Positions 33,782 through 42,784 of a stretch of 64,000 bases of DNA are shown here, piece after piece. Where the stretch lies: NCBI GenBank assembly GCA_028698615.1, contig JAQVWF010000008.1, forward strand, positions 1-64,000. Reading direction: 5' to 3'. The notes beneath the pieces were generated by a model. That model had not been told where the DNA came from, made no database searches, and saw nothing but the letters and a program-made list of their open reading frames with translations. This DNA comes from Syntrophorhabdaceae bacterium. GTDB taxonomy: Bacteria; Desulfobacterota; Syntrophorhabdia; Syntrophorhabdales; Syntrophorhabdaceae. Numbering within the stretch: the stretch's first letter is position 1; each line of letters opens with the position of its first letter. Position numbers and translations under genes: made by a program.

Positions 33782-35051
33782 GGGATCGATTGCAGCTATT
33801 GTGATCGCCGCCGTCCTCATCCTTGTGGGAGTGGCAACGGTACGTTCCTTCTTTCTGAAACCCTCGGACACGTCAGAGGTAAGAGCCATCCCCGAAGGGG
33901 AATACGATCCTGCCGTCTGGGGCCGTCATTACCCCCTCCAGTTTGGGAGTTTTCAGAGGAACCTGGAGATGTCCGCATCTCCCACTGATTTCGGCGGTTC
34001 CGTGAAATTCCAGCACTCCCTCAGGCAGCCCGAGATACTCATGAACTTCAAAGGCATGGCCTTCGGCAAGGATTACACGGAAGACCGCGGACATCCCTAT
34101 GCCCTCACCGACCTCAAGGAGTCCAAACGGATCACCCTCCAGAGTCCGGGAGCCTGCATGACCTGCAAATCGGCCCATATCATCGATATCTATAAGAACT
34201 CGGGACAGGCCTACGCGAAGAAACCCCTGGGAGAGTTGTTCGCGAAGATGAAACACGCCATCACCTGTGCGAATTGCCATAATCCAGCCACCATGGAACT
34301 GCGCGTTGTCAATCCGGCTTTTATCGAGGCCATGCAGAGAAAGGGCATCGACGTCACGAAGGCACCCAGAGAAGAGATGCGCAGCTACGTCTGCGGCCAG
34401 TGCCACAGCGAATATTATTTCGAACCCGAAACATCTCGCGTGATCTTCCCCTGGGGCAAAGGGCTTCATCCAGAGCAGGTCTATGCGTTCTACAGCGGAA
34501 AGCCGGGCGGCTTTGAAGGCGACTGGGTCCATCCCGATTCACAGACGACGATGCTGAAGGCCCAGCATCCCGAGTTCGAGATATTCTCCGGCGGCACTCA
34601 TGCCAGGGCCGGCATATCCTGCGCTGATTGCCACATGCCCTACATGCGGGAGAAAGGAAGAAAATACAGCTCCCATTGGGTGACAAGTCCTATGCAACAC
34701 GCCGATGCGTCCTGCCAGCGATGCCATCCCCAGGAGACAAAATGGCTTCTTGACCGGGTGAAGGCAACACAGAAGAGCGTATGGGAACTGCAGCACACGG
34801 CGGGCACGGCGATCTCAAAGACCCACGAGGCCCTCGCAAGGGCCATTGCCTCCAAAGAAGTGAACAAGGGGGACCTGGACAAGGCAAAAGAAGATCTGAG
34901 AAAAGCTCAGTGGTACTGGGATTTTGTCGCCGCCGAAAACAGCATGGGTTTTCACAACCCCGCCCTCTGCCTCAACATCCTCGGTCAATCCATCGACCTT
35001 GCCCACAAGGCCAGGGAATCTGCCGTCCGAGCAACCGGGACTGCCCCATGA
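33774..35051 (+). CDS. nrfA: NrfA pentahaem nitrite reductase (ammonia-forming)
   Basis: A 425-residue cytochrome c nitrite reductase. The catalytic haem site is CMTCK (128-132, with Lys132 as proximal ligand), plus CANCH (165), CGQCH (207), CADCH (283) and CQRCH (314). Active-site residues Tyr (in CHSEYYF) and His (in GGTHA) are in the expected places. It reduces nitrite to ammonium in the periplasm with electrons from NrfH; related enzymes also reduce hydroxylamine, NO or sulfite. The start is a TTG with GGAGGAG six bases upstream, overlapping the end of nrfH by eight bases. The N-terminal helix is a signal/anchor. Confidence 0.95.
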   Translation: MNRGSIAAIVIAAVLILVGVATVRSFFLKPSDTSEVRAIPEGEYDPAVWGRHYPLQFGSFQRNLEMSASPTDFGGSVKFQHSLRQPEILMNFKGMAFGKDYTEDRGHPYALTDLKESKRITLQSPGACMTCKSAHIIDIYKNSGQAYAKKPLGELFAKMKHAITCANCHNPATMELRVVNPAFIEAMQRKGIDVTKAPREEMRSYVCGQCHSEYYFEPETSRVIFPWGKGLHPEQVYAFYSGKPGGFEGDWVHPDSQTTMLKAQHPEFEIFSGGTHARAGISCADCHMPYMREKGRKYSSHWVTSPMQHADASCQRCHPQETKWLLDRVKATQKSVWELQHTAGTAISKTHEALARAIASKEVNKGDLDKAKEDLRKAQWYWDFVAAENSMGFHNPALCLNILGQSIDLAHKARESAVRATGTAP

Positions 35052-35209
35052 TCCTTGCACGAAGATCGTAACCTGTACACCGACCGTACCGATCTGCTCC
35101 TTGCCCTTACCTCTTACGTCCACGTGACCTTTCTCGTCCGCGCTGGTTCATGCGCTGCACCCACATAAATGTCGGCCAGATCCTGCCCATTTCCGGAAGA
35201 AATTAATGA

Positions 35210-35668
35210 TCACCTTATCCAGACGAGGTCTTTTCTTATCCATCCTGTATCGCCCCATTCGTCCCGGAGTTTCAGCCACCCTTTTTTTGAGGAAATGACC
35301 CTGTAGGTATAGTACTTGCGGGCCGGGCTTTCCTTGACGGTCGAGAAGCGCGTTCCCGGTCCCCTGCGTACCCGTGCGCTCTCCACACTCACGACGGCGC
35401 ACCGGTACTTGCCGGTTACCAGGCTCTTATGAATCCAGTACGTGTCCCCGTCGCTATCCCTGACGGCATACCACAGTTTGTTCGTAGACTGCCCGACCTT
35501 ATCGAGCGGCATGTACATATAGACCTGCCACGCCACTTCATGGTTCTTTCCGGGGCCCGACCTCAGGTTGGCTTTCGATACCTTCACACACAGCGCCGTC
35601 GCGGACGATGCGAAAAGAAGAAATACCAGAATGATGGCGCCGGGCACCATGATGGATCTTGTCTTCAT
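35210..35668 (-). CDS. exported protein with two bacterial SH3 domains
   Basis: A 152-residue protein with a signal peptide (to about residue 26, ...ATALC) and two SH3_3-type repeats: KVSKANLRSGPGKNHEVAWQ and a second with SARVRRGPGTRFSTV, each ending in a Trp-Ile-Arg/His segment. Such domains bind cell-wall or other periplasmic ligands. A strong GGGAGGG precedes the ATG at good distance. It has no enzymatic domain, so it is likely a wall-binding or adaptor protein. It is convergent with nrfA. Confidence 0.82.
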   Translation of the reverse strand: MKTRSIMVPGAIILVFLLFASSATALCVKVSKANLRSGPGKNHEVAWQVYMYMPLDKVGQSTNKLWYAVRDSDGDTYWIHKSLVTGKYRCAVVSVESARVRRGPGTRFSTVKESPARKYYTYRVISSKKGWLKLRDEWGDTGWIRKDLVWIR

Positions 35669-35859
35669 AAGCAAACCCTCCCGGTGTTTTTCGGCTTTGC
35701 GGCTTCCTTATGCTACCTCTCCGGGAAGGGTACGTCGGTAAAGCAGTTTACAGCAAATGAGATTTTGAGGCGATCGATGACCTGCGGGAATCGGGCAGGA
35801 GCCTTACCCCGATAGACGCGTGTTCTTCAAACTCGCCGTTTTGCCCGCCCTTCAGCGTC

Positions 35860-36162
35860 CTAGTACGGATAGACGTATACCTGGTGAGGGGGGGGATAGT
35901 AATAATATACCCGTGGCGGCGGGGGGGGAGGAGGAGGCACCACGTAAACCGGGCCGGGCCTGGACAATGCGCTTCCCACAATGGTTCCGGCGATGAATCC
36001 GCCGGCCATTCCCATGAGGCCGTATCCGGCGCCGTAATGATAGCCGCGGGAATAATGATGATGGGGCCTGCGATGATACCTGCCACGGGCATCACTGATG
36101 ACAGGCACGAGGGTCACCATGAGAACTGCAAAAGCAAGAACGATCAAGAATGTTTTTTTCAT
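35860..36162 (-). CDS. small exported His/Tyr/Pro-rich protein
   Basis: A 100-residue protein with a signal peptide (about 1-24, ...PVISDA). It continues with a His/Arg/Tyr-rich stretch (RGRYHRRPHHHYSRGYHYG), a short Gly-rich hydrophobic segment, and a tail of eight prolines followed by Tyr/Pro-rich sequence ending VYVYPY. Similar small proteins of unknown role are common in deltaproteobacterial envelopes. The His-rich part might bind metal. GGAGGGG precedes the ATG. Monocistronic. Confidence 0.72.
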   Translation of the reverse strand: MKKTFLIVLAFAVLMVTLVPVISDARGRYHRRPHHHYSRGYHYGAGYGLMGMAGGFIAGTIVGSALSRPGPVYVVPPPPPPPPRVYYYYPPPHQVYVYPY

Positions 36163-36532
36163 AACCCCTCCGACGGTCCATATTCGTAAAGCTTTTGGTT
36201 ATTGGTTACGTAGCAAGAACAATACCGCCGCGAAGCCGTTCATCAACTATCCGGCATCACAGGACTTTCTACCTTGTCATCAATGAAGATGGAGAATTCG
36301 GAGGGCAAGATATGTCGATATTGGGCGGAAGACCCGACAATAGCGTCGAATGGTTCAGGCGCAGGTTATAGCTGAAGCGCGATCACTGCTATGAATCGGT
36401 TCCCGAAAGTGCTTGATAATATCAAGACCTATTTGATTATACCGACCACCATAAGGAAATATTTGCTCCACCTACCCCCGGATAGAATCTATAAATTGGA
36501 GAACTGATCACTACGGGTAGAAACAAAGCAAA
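36163..36532. other. intergenic stretch without a recognised gene
   Basis: A 370-base spacer between two minus-strand genes. It looks more AT-rich than its surroundings. No protein-like frame, tRNA, repeat arm or clear terminator was found. Together with the istB relic at 38.9 kb it may mark an acquired segment around the HD-GYP gene. Confidence 0.5.
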
Positions 36533-38698
36533 TTATAACCTTGTTGCTTTAAAACTAAACCCCTTCTCTCTGAACAGTCTAAGGCATGCGTCAACCGCAT
36601 CGGCATCATAGAGGATGCCCTTGCTCTTCTCTATCTCTTCGAGACCTGCATCGATACCAAGGCCGGGCCTGTAGGGACGGTGGGATGCCATGGCCTCAAC
36701 AACATCGGTCACGCTGATGATCCGGGATTCGAGAAGGATCTGCCCACCCTTTAATCCCCGGGGGTAGCCTGAACCGTCCATCCTTTCATGGTGCTGAAGA
36801 ACGATCTCGGCTATGGGATGCGGTAATTCCGTATTTTTGATTATGTCGTATCCCGATTGGGGATGGGCCTTGATGAGGCTGAATTCTATGTCTGTTAATT
36901 TACCGGGTTTGCTTAAGATCTCGGCGGGTATCGATATCTTGCCTATGTCATGGATGATGCCTGCCATACGGATGGTATCGACGGTATCATTCGGAAGTCC
37001 CATCTCCTGGGCGATCACTCGCGCAAGGTTTGATACCCTTATCTGGTGGCCCGAAGTATAGGGGTCCCGTGCCTCGACCGTTAAGGACATTGCGTGAATG
37101 GTCCCCACCAGGCTCTTTCTTAACTTCTCCATGGTCCGTTTCAGCTCTTCTTCGGCGAGTTTGCGGGAGGTGATGTCGCGACAAATGCTCATCATCGCCG
37201 GCTGGCCATCCCAGGTGATCCGTTGCGCGCTCACATCGATCTGAATGAGCGAACCGTCTTTGCGCTGATGCACGGTTTCAAACGTGAGGTGACCCTGATC
37301 CATCAACCGGGCTATCCGGTCCGGCGCGTGCGAAGCTTCCCCCGGTGAGTCCACCTGATCGACCGTCATGGACATCAGCTCCTCATAGGTGTAGCCAAGC
37401 TGTTCACAGGCCAGCGGGTTGACTGCCAGTATCCGTGCTCGTGTGTCGTGTATGAAGATCGCGTCACCGGCACTGTCAAACAAGAGTCGGTGCTTTTCCT
37501 CGCTATTCAGAAGCGACCTCTCAACGATGTCTCTCTGGATAACCAGGGCGACGGTGCTGCTGAGCCCATCCAGTATTGCGTCTTCCGGGGAAGATATCGG
37601 GTGTTTAGCGAAGAGGGACAGAACCCCGAGCGTCCTTCCGCCGGGAACACGCAGCTGGTATCCCACGAAGGACACGAGTCCGAGTTCCCGTGCCCATTCG
37701 CGGTCGTGAACCCGAGGATCATTCTGCACGTCGTTTGTGAGGAACTTATGATCATCGTCCGATGCGACGCGTCCGATCTTGTAGCAACCGAAGGGAACGC
37801 GGCGGTGAATCTTGCCGTCTGTATGTGTGTAACGGCCCGAACTCGCCAGCAAATGCAGACACCGGTCACGATAACGACAGATATGCGGCCCCTCATGCAC
37901 GTCCGCATGGACGCAGCCCTTTTCGCACAGATCACCTGGCTGAATCAGCCAGATTCTACTGAAATCGGCGCCGAAGAGACTGACAATGCTGTCAGTTACA
38001 GCCCTGAGCTTTTCTTCAAGCGCAGCCGGCGCAAGAAGCGATTGTTGGAGAAGGTTGACACCCTGCTGCCACGATAGCAATTTATTGCGTTCATCCTCCG
38101 CCTGTTCGCGGCGCAGCCGGTTGGCCATCAATGTTCCCAGCAAAGCGGTTCCCAGTGGATAGATCACCAGGACCGGCAGGCTGATGTTTGAAAGCACCCG
38201 CAGAGCTGTATCCATGGGCAGCGTGAACATTGTGGCCAACATAGCCAAATGAATCACCATGCCAAAAAGGTAGAGTTCGCCCCAGGAAATCTCGGCCAGG
38301 GACCGGCGGCGAAAGTACCGCCAGGCGATTCCAGTCAATCCTGACACAAGGATCACGGCAACACCCGTCCATATACCTGTCCCTCCAAGATAGAAACGAA
38401 AAGCTGCTGTCATCGCCATCGTTATCACGGCGGGAAATGACCCGAAGAAAAGTCCGGATATACCGATCAGCACCGAACGTGTATCAAACACGATTCCAGG
38501 CTTGAATGTCCAGGGTGTTAGCATGATGATGATGCCTATGGCACCGAGAGCGAGACCGACAATCACCTGCTTAAACAACGTTTGGCCTGCGTGCCACTTG
38601 GTCGCGGCCGCATCAAAGATGAAAGCCACTGCCAGCAACAGCGCGGCATTTTGAACCAGTCCGAGGAAGGATGAATCATTCATATTATATCTTTGCAA
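36533..38698 (-). CDS. 5TMR-GAF-PAS-HD-GYP protein (putative c-di-GMP phosphodiesterase)
   Basis: A 721-residue membrane protein. About six hydrophobic segments in the first ~200 residues resemble the 5TMR_LYT sensor. A GAF domain (about 220-395) holds Cys258, Cys262, Cys274, Cys280 and Cys305. A PAS domain (about 400-520) precedes a complete HD-GYP domain (about 530-715) with His583-Asp584 (HDIGK) and HHERMDGSGYP. HD-GYP proteins cleave c-di-GMP. The TTG start is supported by AGAGGAGG directly upstream; Met6 has no ribosome site. The GAF cysteines could hold a metal centre. Confidence 0.88.
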   Translation of the reverse strand: MQRYNMNDSSFLGLVQNAALLLAVAFIFDAAATKWHAGQTLFKQVIVGLALGAIGIIIMLTPWTFKPGIVFDTRSVLIGISGLFFGSFPAVITMAMTAAFRFYLGGTGIWTGVAVILVSGLTGIAWRYFRRRSLAEISWGELYLFGMVIHLAMLATMFTLPMDTALRVLSNISLPVLVIYPLGTALLGTLMANRLRREQAEDERNKLLSWQQGVNLLQQSLLAPAALEEKLRAVTDSIVSLFGADFSRIWLIQPGDLCEKGCVHADVHEGPHICRYRDRCLHLLASSGRYTHTDGKIHRRVPFGCYKIGRVASDDDHKFLTNDVQNDPRVHDREWARELGLVSFVGYQLRVPGGRTLGVLSLFAKHPISSPEDAILDGLSSTVALVIQRDIVERSLLNSEEKHRLLFDSAGDAIFIHDTRARILAVNPLACEQLGYTYEELMSMTVDQVDSPGEASHAPDRIARLMDQGHLTFETVHQRKDGSLIQIDVSAQRITWDGQPAMMSICRDITSRKLAEEELKRTMEKLRKSLVGTIHAMSLTVEARDPYTSGHQIRVSNLARVIAQEMGLPNDTVDTIRMAGIIHDIGKISIPAEILSKPGKLTDIEFSLIKAHPQSGYDIIKNTELPHPIAEIVLQHHERMDGSGYPRGLKGGQILLESRIISVTDVVEAMASHRPYRPGLGIDAGLEEIEKSKGILYDADAVDACLRLFREKGFSFKATRL

Positions 38699-38904
38699 TA
38701 ACCTCCTCTGGCTTCCAACTCTTCGTACAGGATGTTTGTTCCATTCTGCTATGGTACTCGATAAATGTCAACGAGCTTATTAAGTTAGGAGTCATTTACC
38801 GCTTGAAAGCGAGCATGCTTCCTGTTTTATCAAACCTGTTGCTTTCAGGAAGAACCCGGGGACTGCCCCAACGGTATCCAGGAGCAGTTTCTGATCAGCG
38901 GCTC

Positions 38905-39110
38905 CGTCCCCAGACCTGTACGAGGCAATTATTGAACGGTGCCAGCTGGCCTCAACCGTGATTACGAGCTCAAGACCCCTGGATGAATAGATGGGACTCT
39001 TTGATGATCCGCTCCTGGCCAACCCTCTCCTTGATAGGCTGGCCCACAACGCCCACCAGACCTTCATCGAAGGGAAGACCTACTGGAAGAGGATGAGCCG
39101 AACAAGAAGG
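38905..39110 (+). pseudogene. istB: relic of IS21-family istB C-terminus
   Basis: In one frame the sequence reads like the end of IstB helper ATPase: DLYEAIIERCQLASTVITSS, then RPLDE, a TAG stop at 38988-38990 where IstB has Trp, then MGLFDDPLLANPLLDRLAHN and AHQ. Upstream, remains such as DQRLRP appear in another frame. The N-terminal ATPase, istA and the IS ends are missing. It is therefore a decayed fragment. Confidence 0.75.
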
Positions 39111-39119
39111 AGAAACTCC

Positions 39120-39656
39120 ATGAAACGCAATACCATACTGAAGATCATGAATCCAATTCTCGGTATCTTGTTGGTGAACCAGATCGCGACAGGTATTTTT
39201 CGTGATTTCCTCCCAGACGAAGCGTTCGAGATTATGCATGAGCGGGGCGGGCCTGCCTTTGCTGTCGTCGCCATACTGCACGTGATTCTCAACTGGGGCT
39301 GGGCGAAAGCAAGCTTTTTCAAGAGCAGTCCAGCAGCAAAGTCCTGGGTGCAGGGCCGAAGGGACGGACCGAAGAACCGGTCGAACCAGGGGTTGCACTC
39401 TATGTCGCTATTCACAGCGAGAGTGAACCCAGTCGTTACCCCCCTCTTTTATCCGGCAATCCTCAAGTCTTTCATTCAGGCGAGATCATTTGGCAGCAAG
39501 AGGAGCAGACATTTCCTTATGGTCGTCGGTATAATCAAACAATTCTTGAGGCTATCAAGCGGTTTCAGGAGGCCACTTATAACAATGGTCGCGCTTCAAT
39601 TACAACATGGCGCCACAGAATGGCCGCACTCATTGACAACCCCCCTGAAAACGTAA
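39120..39656 (+). CDS. DUF4405-like small membrane protein with foreign tail
   Basis: The ATG follows AAGGAG with seven-base spacing. The first ~70 residues (MKRNTILKIMNPILGILLVN, HERGGPAFAVVAILHVILNW) look like a small two-helix membrane protein of the DUF4405 kind, with a conserved His in each helix that could bind haem. After about residue 75 (SSPAAKS) the frame runs into sequence that codes for something else in another frame, giving an odd basic tail to residue 178. The natural stop was probably lost by deletion or rearrangement. Confidence 0.5.
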   Translation: MKRNTILKIMNPILGILLVNQIATGIFRDFLPDEAFEIMHERGGPAFAVVAILHVILNWGWAKASFFKSSPAAKSWVQGRRDGPKNRSNQGLHSMSLFTARVNPVVTPLFYPAILKSFIQARSFGSKRSRHFLMVVGIIKQFLRLSSGFRRPLITMVALQLQHGATEWPHSLTTPLKT

Positions 39657-39664
39657 TAATGTAA
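39366..39664 (+). pseudogene. C-terminal fragment of an unidentified protein (other frame)
   Basis: In the frame ending at TAA 39662-39664 the DNA reads VEPGVALYVAIHSESEPSRY, then FHSGEIIWQQEEQTFPYGRR, and ends IDNPPENVIM. This looks more protein-like than the overlapping tail of the frame above. It has no start codon of its own, so it is read as the remnant of a gene whose 5' part was lost at a junction near 39.36 kb. No family recognised. Confidence 0.4.
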
Positions 39665-39691
39665 ACAAACATCAACACATTTCGGGGGGAT

Positions 39692-41023
39692 ATGGTTACC
39701 GTCGGCGTACAAGAACCGAGAATCACCGTTGGCATCGCGGACAGACAGCCGGAGGCGGCAGGCCGGCTTAATGGCGACTTTTTCATCGAAGGAACGGGCT
39801 TGCTGTCGGGGCCCTTTCACGCGAGGGCAGCCGCGTCGGGAATAGCGCTTTTTGATGAAGGGCAGCGTCTTATCACCAGTTCTCCCTCCATCAGGCTTAC
39901 AGCACACAGGAACTCGACCTTCACGATCTTCGGTGTTACCATCGGGATTCGCTTTCATTGGGAGCGCAAGGAGGACCAGGTCTTTGAAGGCGATCTCATC
40001 CTCACGGCCCGCGAGGACGGCAGTATGGCCGTCATCAACGAGATCCCCCTCGAAAACTATCTTGTAAGCGTCATCTCCTCGGAGATGAGCGGGCGGGCGC
40101 CGGGTGAGTTTCTGAAAGCCCATGCCATTATGTCCCGGAGCTGGCTTATGGCGTCACTCGACGGAAAGGACGCTTCCGGGGCCCCGGCAAGGAACGTCTC
40201 CGGCCCGGGAGAGCTCATACGCTGGTACAACAGGGAAGACCACGACATCTTCGACGTCTGCGCCGACGACCATTGCCAGCGGTACCAGGGAATCACAAAG
40301 ATCATCTCCGGTGAGGCTGCGCGGGCGGTGAAGGAAACGAGGGGGCTCATCCTGTCCTACGAAAACAGGGTTTGCGATGCCCGATACTACAAGGCCTGCG
40401 GGGGTCTCACGGAAAATTACGAAACGGCATGGGAGGATATACGCGTCCCTTACCTCGTCAGCATCGCCGACTCTCCGAACGCCTTGAGCCCCGCCATGTC
40501 CGAGGAAGCGGCGACCCGCTGGGTGTTCTCGTCCCCCAATGCCTACTGCAACACGAAAGACACCGCGCTCCTTTCCGAGATACTCCCTGGTTTCGACCAG
40601 GAGACAACGAACTTCTTCCGTTGGAAGGTGGAGTATTCCCGCAGGGAACTGGAAGATATCATCAGGCAAAAATCGGGAATCGACCCCGGCACACTCCTCG
40701 ATATAATACCCCTCGAAAGAGGACCGTCGGGGCGCATCCGCCGACTCAGGATCACCGGAACGAAAGAAAGTGTCGTCATAGGAAAGGAACTGGAGATACG
40801 CAGATGGCTCTCGCCGAGCCACCTTTACAGCAGCGCCTTTGTCGTCTCCGTGAAGGGTCCGTCCGATGGCCCGCCCGACGGGTTCATCCTCGACGGGGCC
40901 GGGTGGGGCCACGGCGTGGGCCTTTGCCAGATCGGCGCCGCGGTCATGGCAAGCAAAGGATTTACGGCGCCGCAGATACTGAAACACTATTTTACCGGCG
41001 CAGAGATAAAGAAGATATACTGA
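39692..41023 (+). CDS. SpoIID/LytB-domain protein
   Basis: A 443-residue protein of the SpoIID/LytB family. It contains INEIPLENYLVSVISSEMSG with the catalytic-type Glu, then the KAHAIMSRSWL segment, and near the C-terminus GAGWGHGVGLCQIGAAVMA. SpoIID is a lytic transglycosylase acting on peptidoglycan lacking peptide stems. No signal peptide is evident, so its location is uncertain. The two following genes resemble MurNAc kinase and uridylyltransferase genes, which fits a wall-sugar recycling role in a non-sporulating Gram-negative bacterium. Confidence 0.85.
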   Translation: MVTVGVQEPRITVGIADRQPEAAGRLNGDFFIEGTGLLSGPFHARAAASGIALFDEGQRLITSSPSIRLTAHRNSTFTIFGVTIGIRFHWERKEDQVFEGDLILTAREDGSMAVINEIPLENYLVSVISSEMSGRAPGEFLKAHAIMSRSWLMASLDGKDASGAPARNVSGPGELIRWYNREDHDIFDVCADDHCQRYQGITKIISGEAARAVKETRGLILSYENRVCDARYYKACGGLTENYETAWEDIRVPYLVSIADSPNALSPAMSEEAATRWVFSSPNAYCNTKDTALLSEILPGFDQETTNFFRWKVEYSRRELEDIIRQKSGIDPGTLLDIIPLERGPSGRIRRLRITGTKESVVIGKELEIRRWLSPSHLYSSAFVVSVKGPSDGPPDGFILDGAGWGHGVGLCQIGAAVMASKGFTAPQILKHYFTGAEIKKIY

Positions 41024-41051
41024 AGAGCATGATGAGAGATTTCTACACACC

Positions 41052-41783
41052 ATGGTAAAAAGACGGTTCAAAACAGCCTTCATACTCGGTGCGGGACTGG
41101 GGACGCGACTGCGGCCGCTTACAGAACACCGCCCAAAACCGCTTCTTCACTTGAACGGCCGCCCCATCATCACATATGCAATGGACCACCTCATCAGGGC
41201 CGGAATAGAACGGTTCATAGTGAACACTCATCATCAACCCCAGGTTTATGCCCAGACCTTTCCCGACGGTCACTGGAGGGACATCCCCATCGTCTTCAGC
41301 CACGAACCCGTCCTTTTGGATACCGCCGGGGGGCTCAAGAATATCGAGGGCCTTCTCAGCGGGGATGAGGCGATCCTCTGCTACAACGGTGACGTCCTCG
41401 CCGACATACCTCTCGGCGGACTCATCGCGACCCACGAGGCAGACCGTCCCGACGCAACCCTTCTCCTGCGAAGCGAAGGGCCTTTGCTCAATGTAGATAT
41501 CGATGGCTCCGGCGCGATATGCGACATGCGGCATACGCTGGCAAAGCAGGGGGTCGCACAATGTCTTTTCACGGGCATCTATGCTGTGGAGACGTCACTC
41601 CTTTCCCACATGGAACCGGGAAGAATAGAATCCGTGGTTGACGTCTTTCTACGACGGATCACCGCGCTGCCGGGTTCCATAAGGGGCCTCATCATCGACG
41701 AAGGTCAGTGGCACGACATAGGATCCGCCGAGGTCTATCAAAGAATGGACACTCACATGAAACAGGGACCAGCGAGGACATGA
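41052..41783 (+). CDS. MurU-like sugar-1-phosphate nucleotidyltransferase
   Basis: A 243-residue nucleotidyltransferase with the signature GAGLGTRLRP (13-22) and KPLLHLNGRPI. It continues with LCYNGDVLADIPL, giving the metal-binding Asp, and ends with a WHDIGSAEVY segment. It is shorter than GlmU and lacks a beta-helix domain, like MurU, which converts MurNAc-1-phosphate to UDP-MurNAc in Pseudomonas. Its stop overlaps the start region of an AmgK-like kinase; murU next to amgK is the arrangement known from P. putida. A mannose-1-phosphate or other sugar substrate is possible. Confidence 0.82.
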   Translation: MVKRRFKTAFILGAGLGTRLRPLTEHRPKPLLHLNGRPIITYAMDHLIRAGIERFIVNTHHQPQVYAQTFPDGHWRDIPIVFSHEPVLLDTAGGLKNIEGLLSGDEAILCYNGDVLADIPLGGLIATHEADRPDATLLLRSEGPLLNVDIDGSGAICDMRHTLAKQGVAQCLFTGIYAVETSLLSHMEPGRIESVVDVFLRRITALPGSIRGLIIDEGQWHDIGSAEVYQRMDTHMKQGPART

Positions 41784-41785
41784 GA

Positions 41786-42784
41786 ATGAACGATTTTGAC
41801 AATATAATGGCCTTTGCCCGCAAAGCTACCGGCCTCGGCCCGTCGAGCCCGGCGACCATTGCGCCTCTTACCGCCCGGGGCTCCGACCGGGTGTTCTACC
41901 GTTTCTCCTGGGGGGACGGCAGATCGGTCATCATCATCGATTACGATGCAAAGAGAACGGAAAACACCTTTTATGCCGATATAGCCCTTTATCTCAAGGG
42001 CATTCGCATCCCCGTTCCGGCAATGATCTTTCATGACCGCGCGAGTCACCTCATGGCAATGGAAGATCTGGGCAACGAGGACCTCCATGCCTTCGCCGGG
42101 CACGACTGGCCCACGAGGCGCACGCTTTACCAGAAGACCCTCGGTGCGGCGAAAAGGCTCCACGCCATATCGGAGAAACACTTCCCCTCCCAGGACGTAA
42201 GCCTCATGGAGGGTTTCGGACCTCACCTCTATCTCTTTGAACAGAATTATTTCCTCGAGCATTTCGTGAAGGACTGCTGCGATATAGTCCTTGAACCCGC
42301 CTTCGAATCAAAGCTGAGATCGGAGCTTGCAGGACTGACAGACGAACTGGGCTCCATGGAGCGCTGCCTCATCCATCGCGACCTCCAGTCGCAAAACGTC
42401 ATGATCCGCGATTCGGAGCCGTACTTTATTGACTTCCAGGGCATGCGGTTGGGAAATCCCTTTTATGATCTGGGTTCCCTCCTGTGCGATCCCTATGTAT
42501 CACTGACCCCGGAGGAAAGGGAGGACCTCCTGTCATTCTATTACGTCCTCTCATCCCAGGAACTCGACTGGGATGCCTTTCAGAAGGCCTTCTGGGAGGC
42601 ATCGGTGGAGCGCCTCATGCAGGCGCTGGGCGCCTACGGTTTCCTGGGCAGGACGAAAGGTCTTGCAAGCTTTCTCGATCACATCCCCGCCGGCCTTCAC
42701 AATCTCGATATGGCGGCCTCCCGCATCCCCTCCCTCCCCACCCTTGGCGTCCTGACGGCGGAATGCAAACTGGCCCTTGGCTGA
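41786..42784 (+). CDS. AmgK-like sugar kinase (aminoglycoside phosphotransferase fold)
   Basis: A 332-residue APH-fold kinase. The catalytic loop HRDLQSQN has His197, Asp199 and Asn204, followed by FIDFQGMRLGNPFYDLGSLL with the metal-binding Asp. These motifs match AmgK, which phosphorylates MurNAc and GlcNAc at the anomeric carbon. The start at 41786 is preferred because GAGG lies eight bases upstream; another ATG at 41780 overlaps the previous stop. Together with the nucleotidyltransferase it could turn a free amino sugar into a UDP-sugar. Confidence 0.82.
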   Translation: MNDFDNIMAFARKATGLGPSSPATIAPLTARGSDRVFYRFSWGDGRSVIIIDYDAKRTENTFYADIALYLKGIRIPVPAMIFHDRASHLMAMEDLGNEDLHAFAGHDWPTRRTLYQKTLGAAKRLHAISEKHFPSQDVSLMEGFGPHLYLFEQNYFLEHFVKDCCDIVLEPAFESKLRSELAGLTDELGSMERCLIHRDLQSQNVMIRDSEPYFIDFQGMRLGNPFYDLGSLLCDPYVSLTPEEREDLLSFYYVLSSQELDWDAFQKAFWEASVERLMQALGAYGFLGRTKGLASFLDHIPAGLHNLDMAASRIPSLPTLGVLTAECKLALG

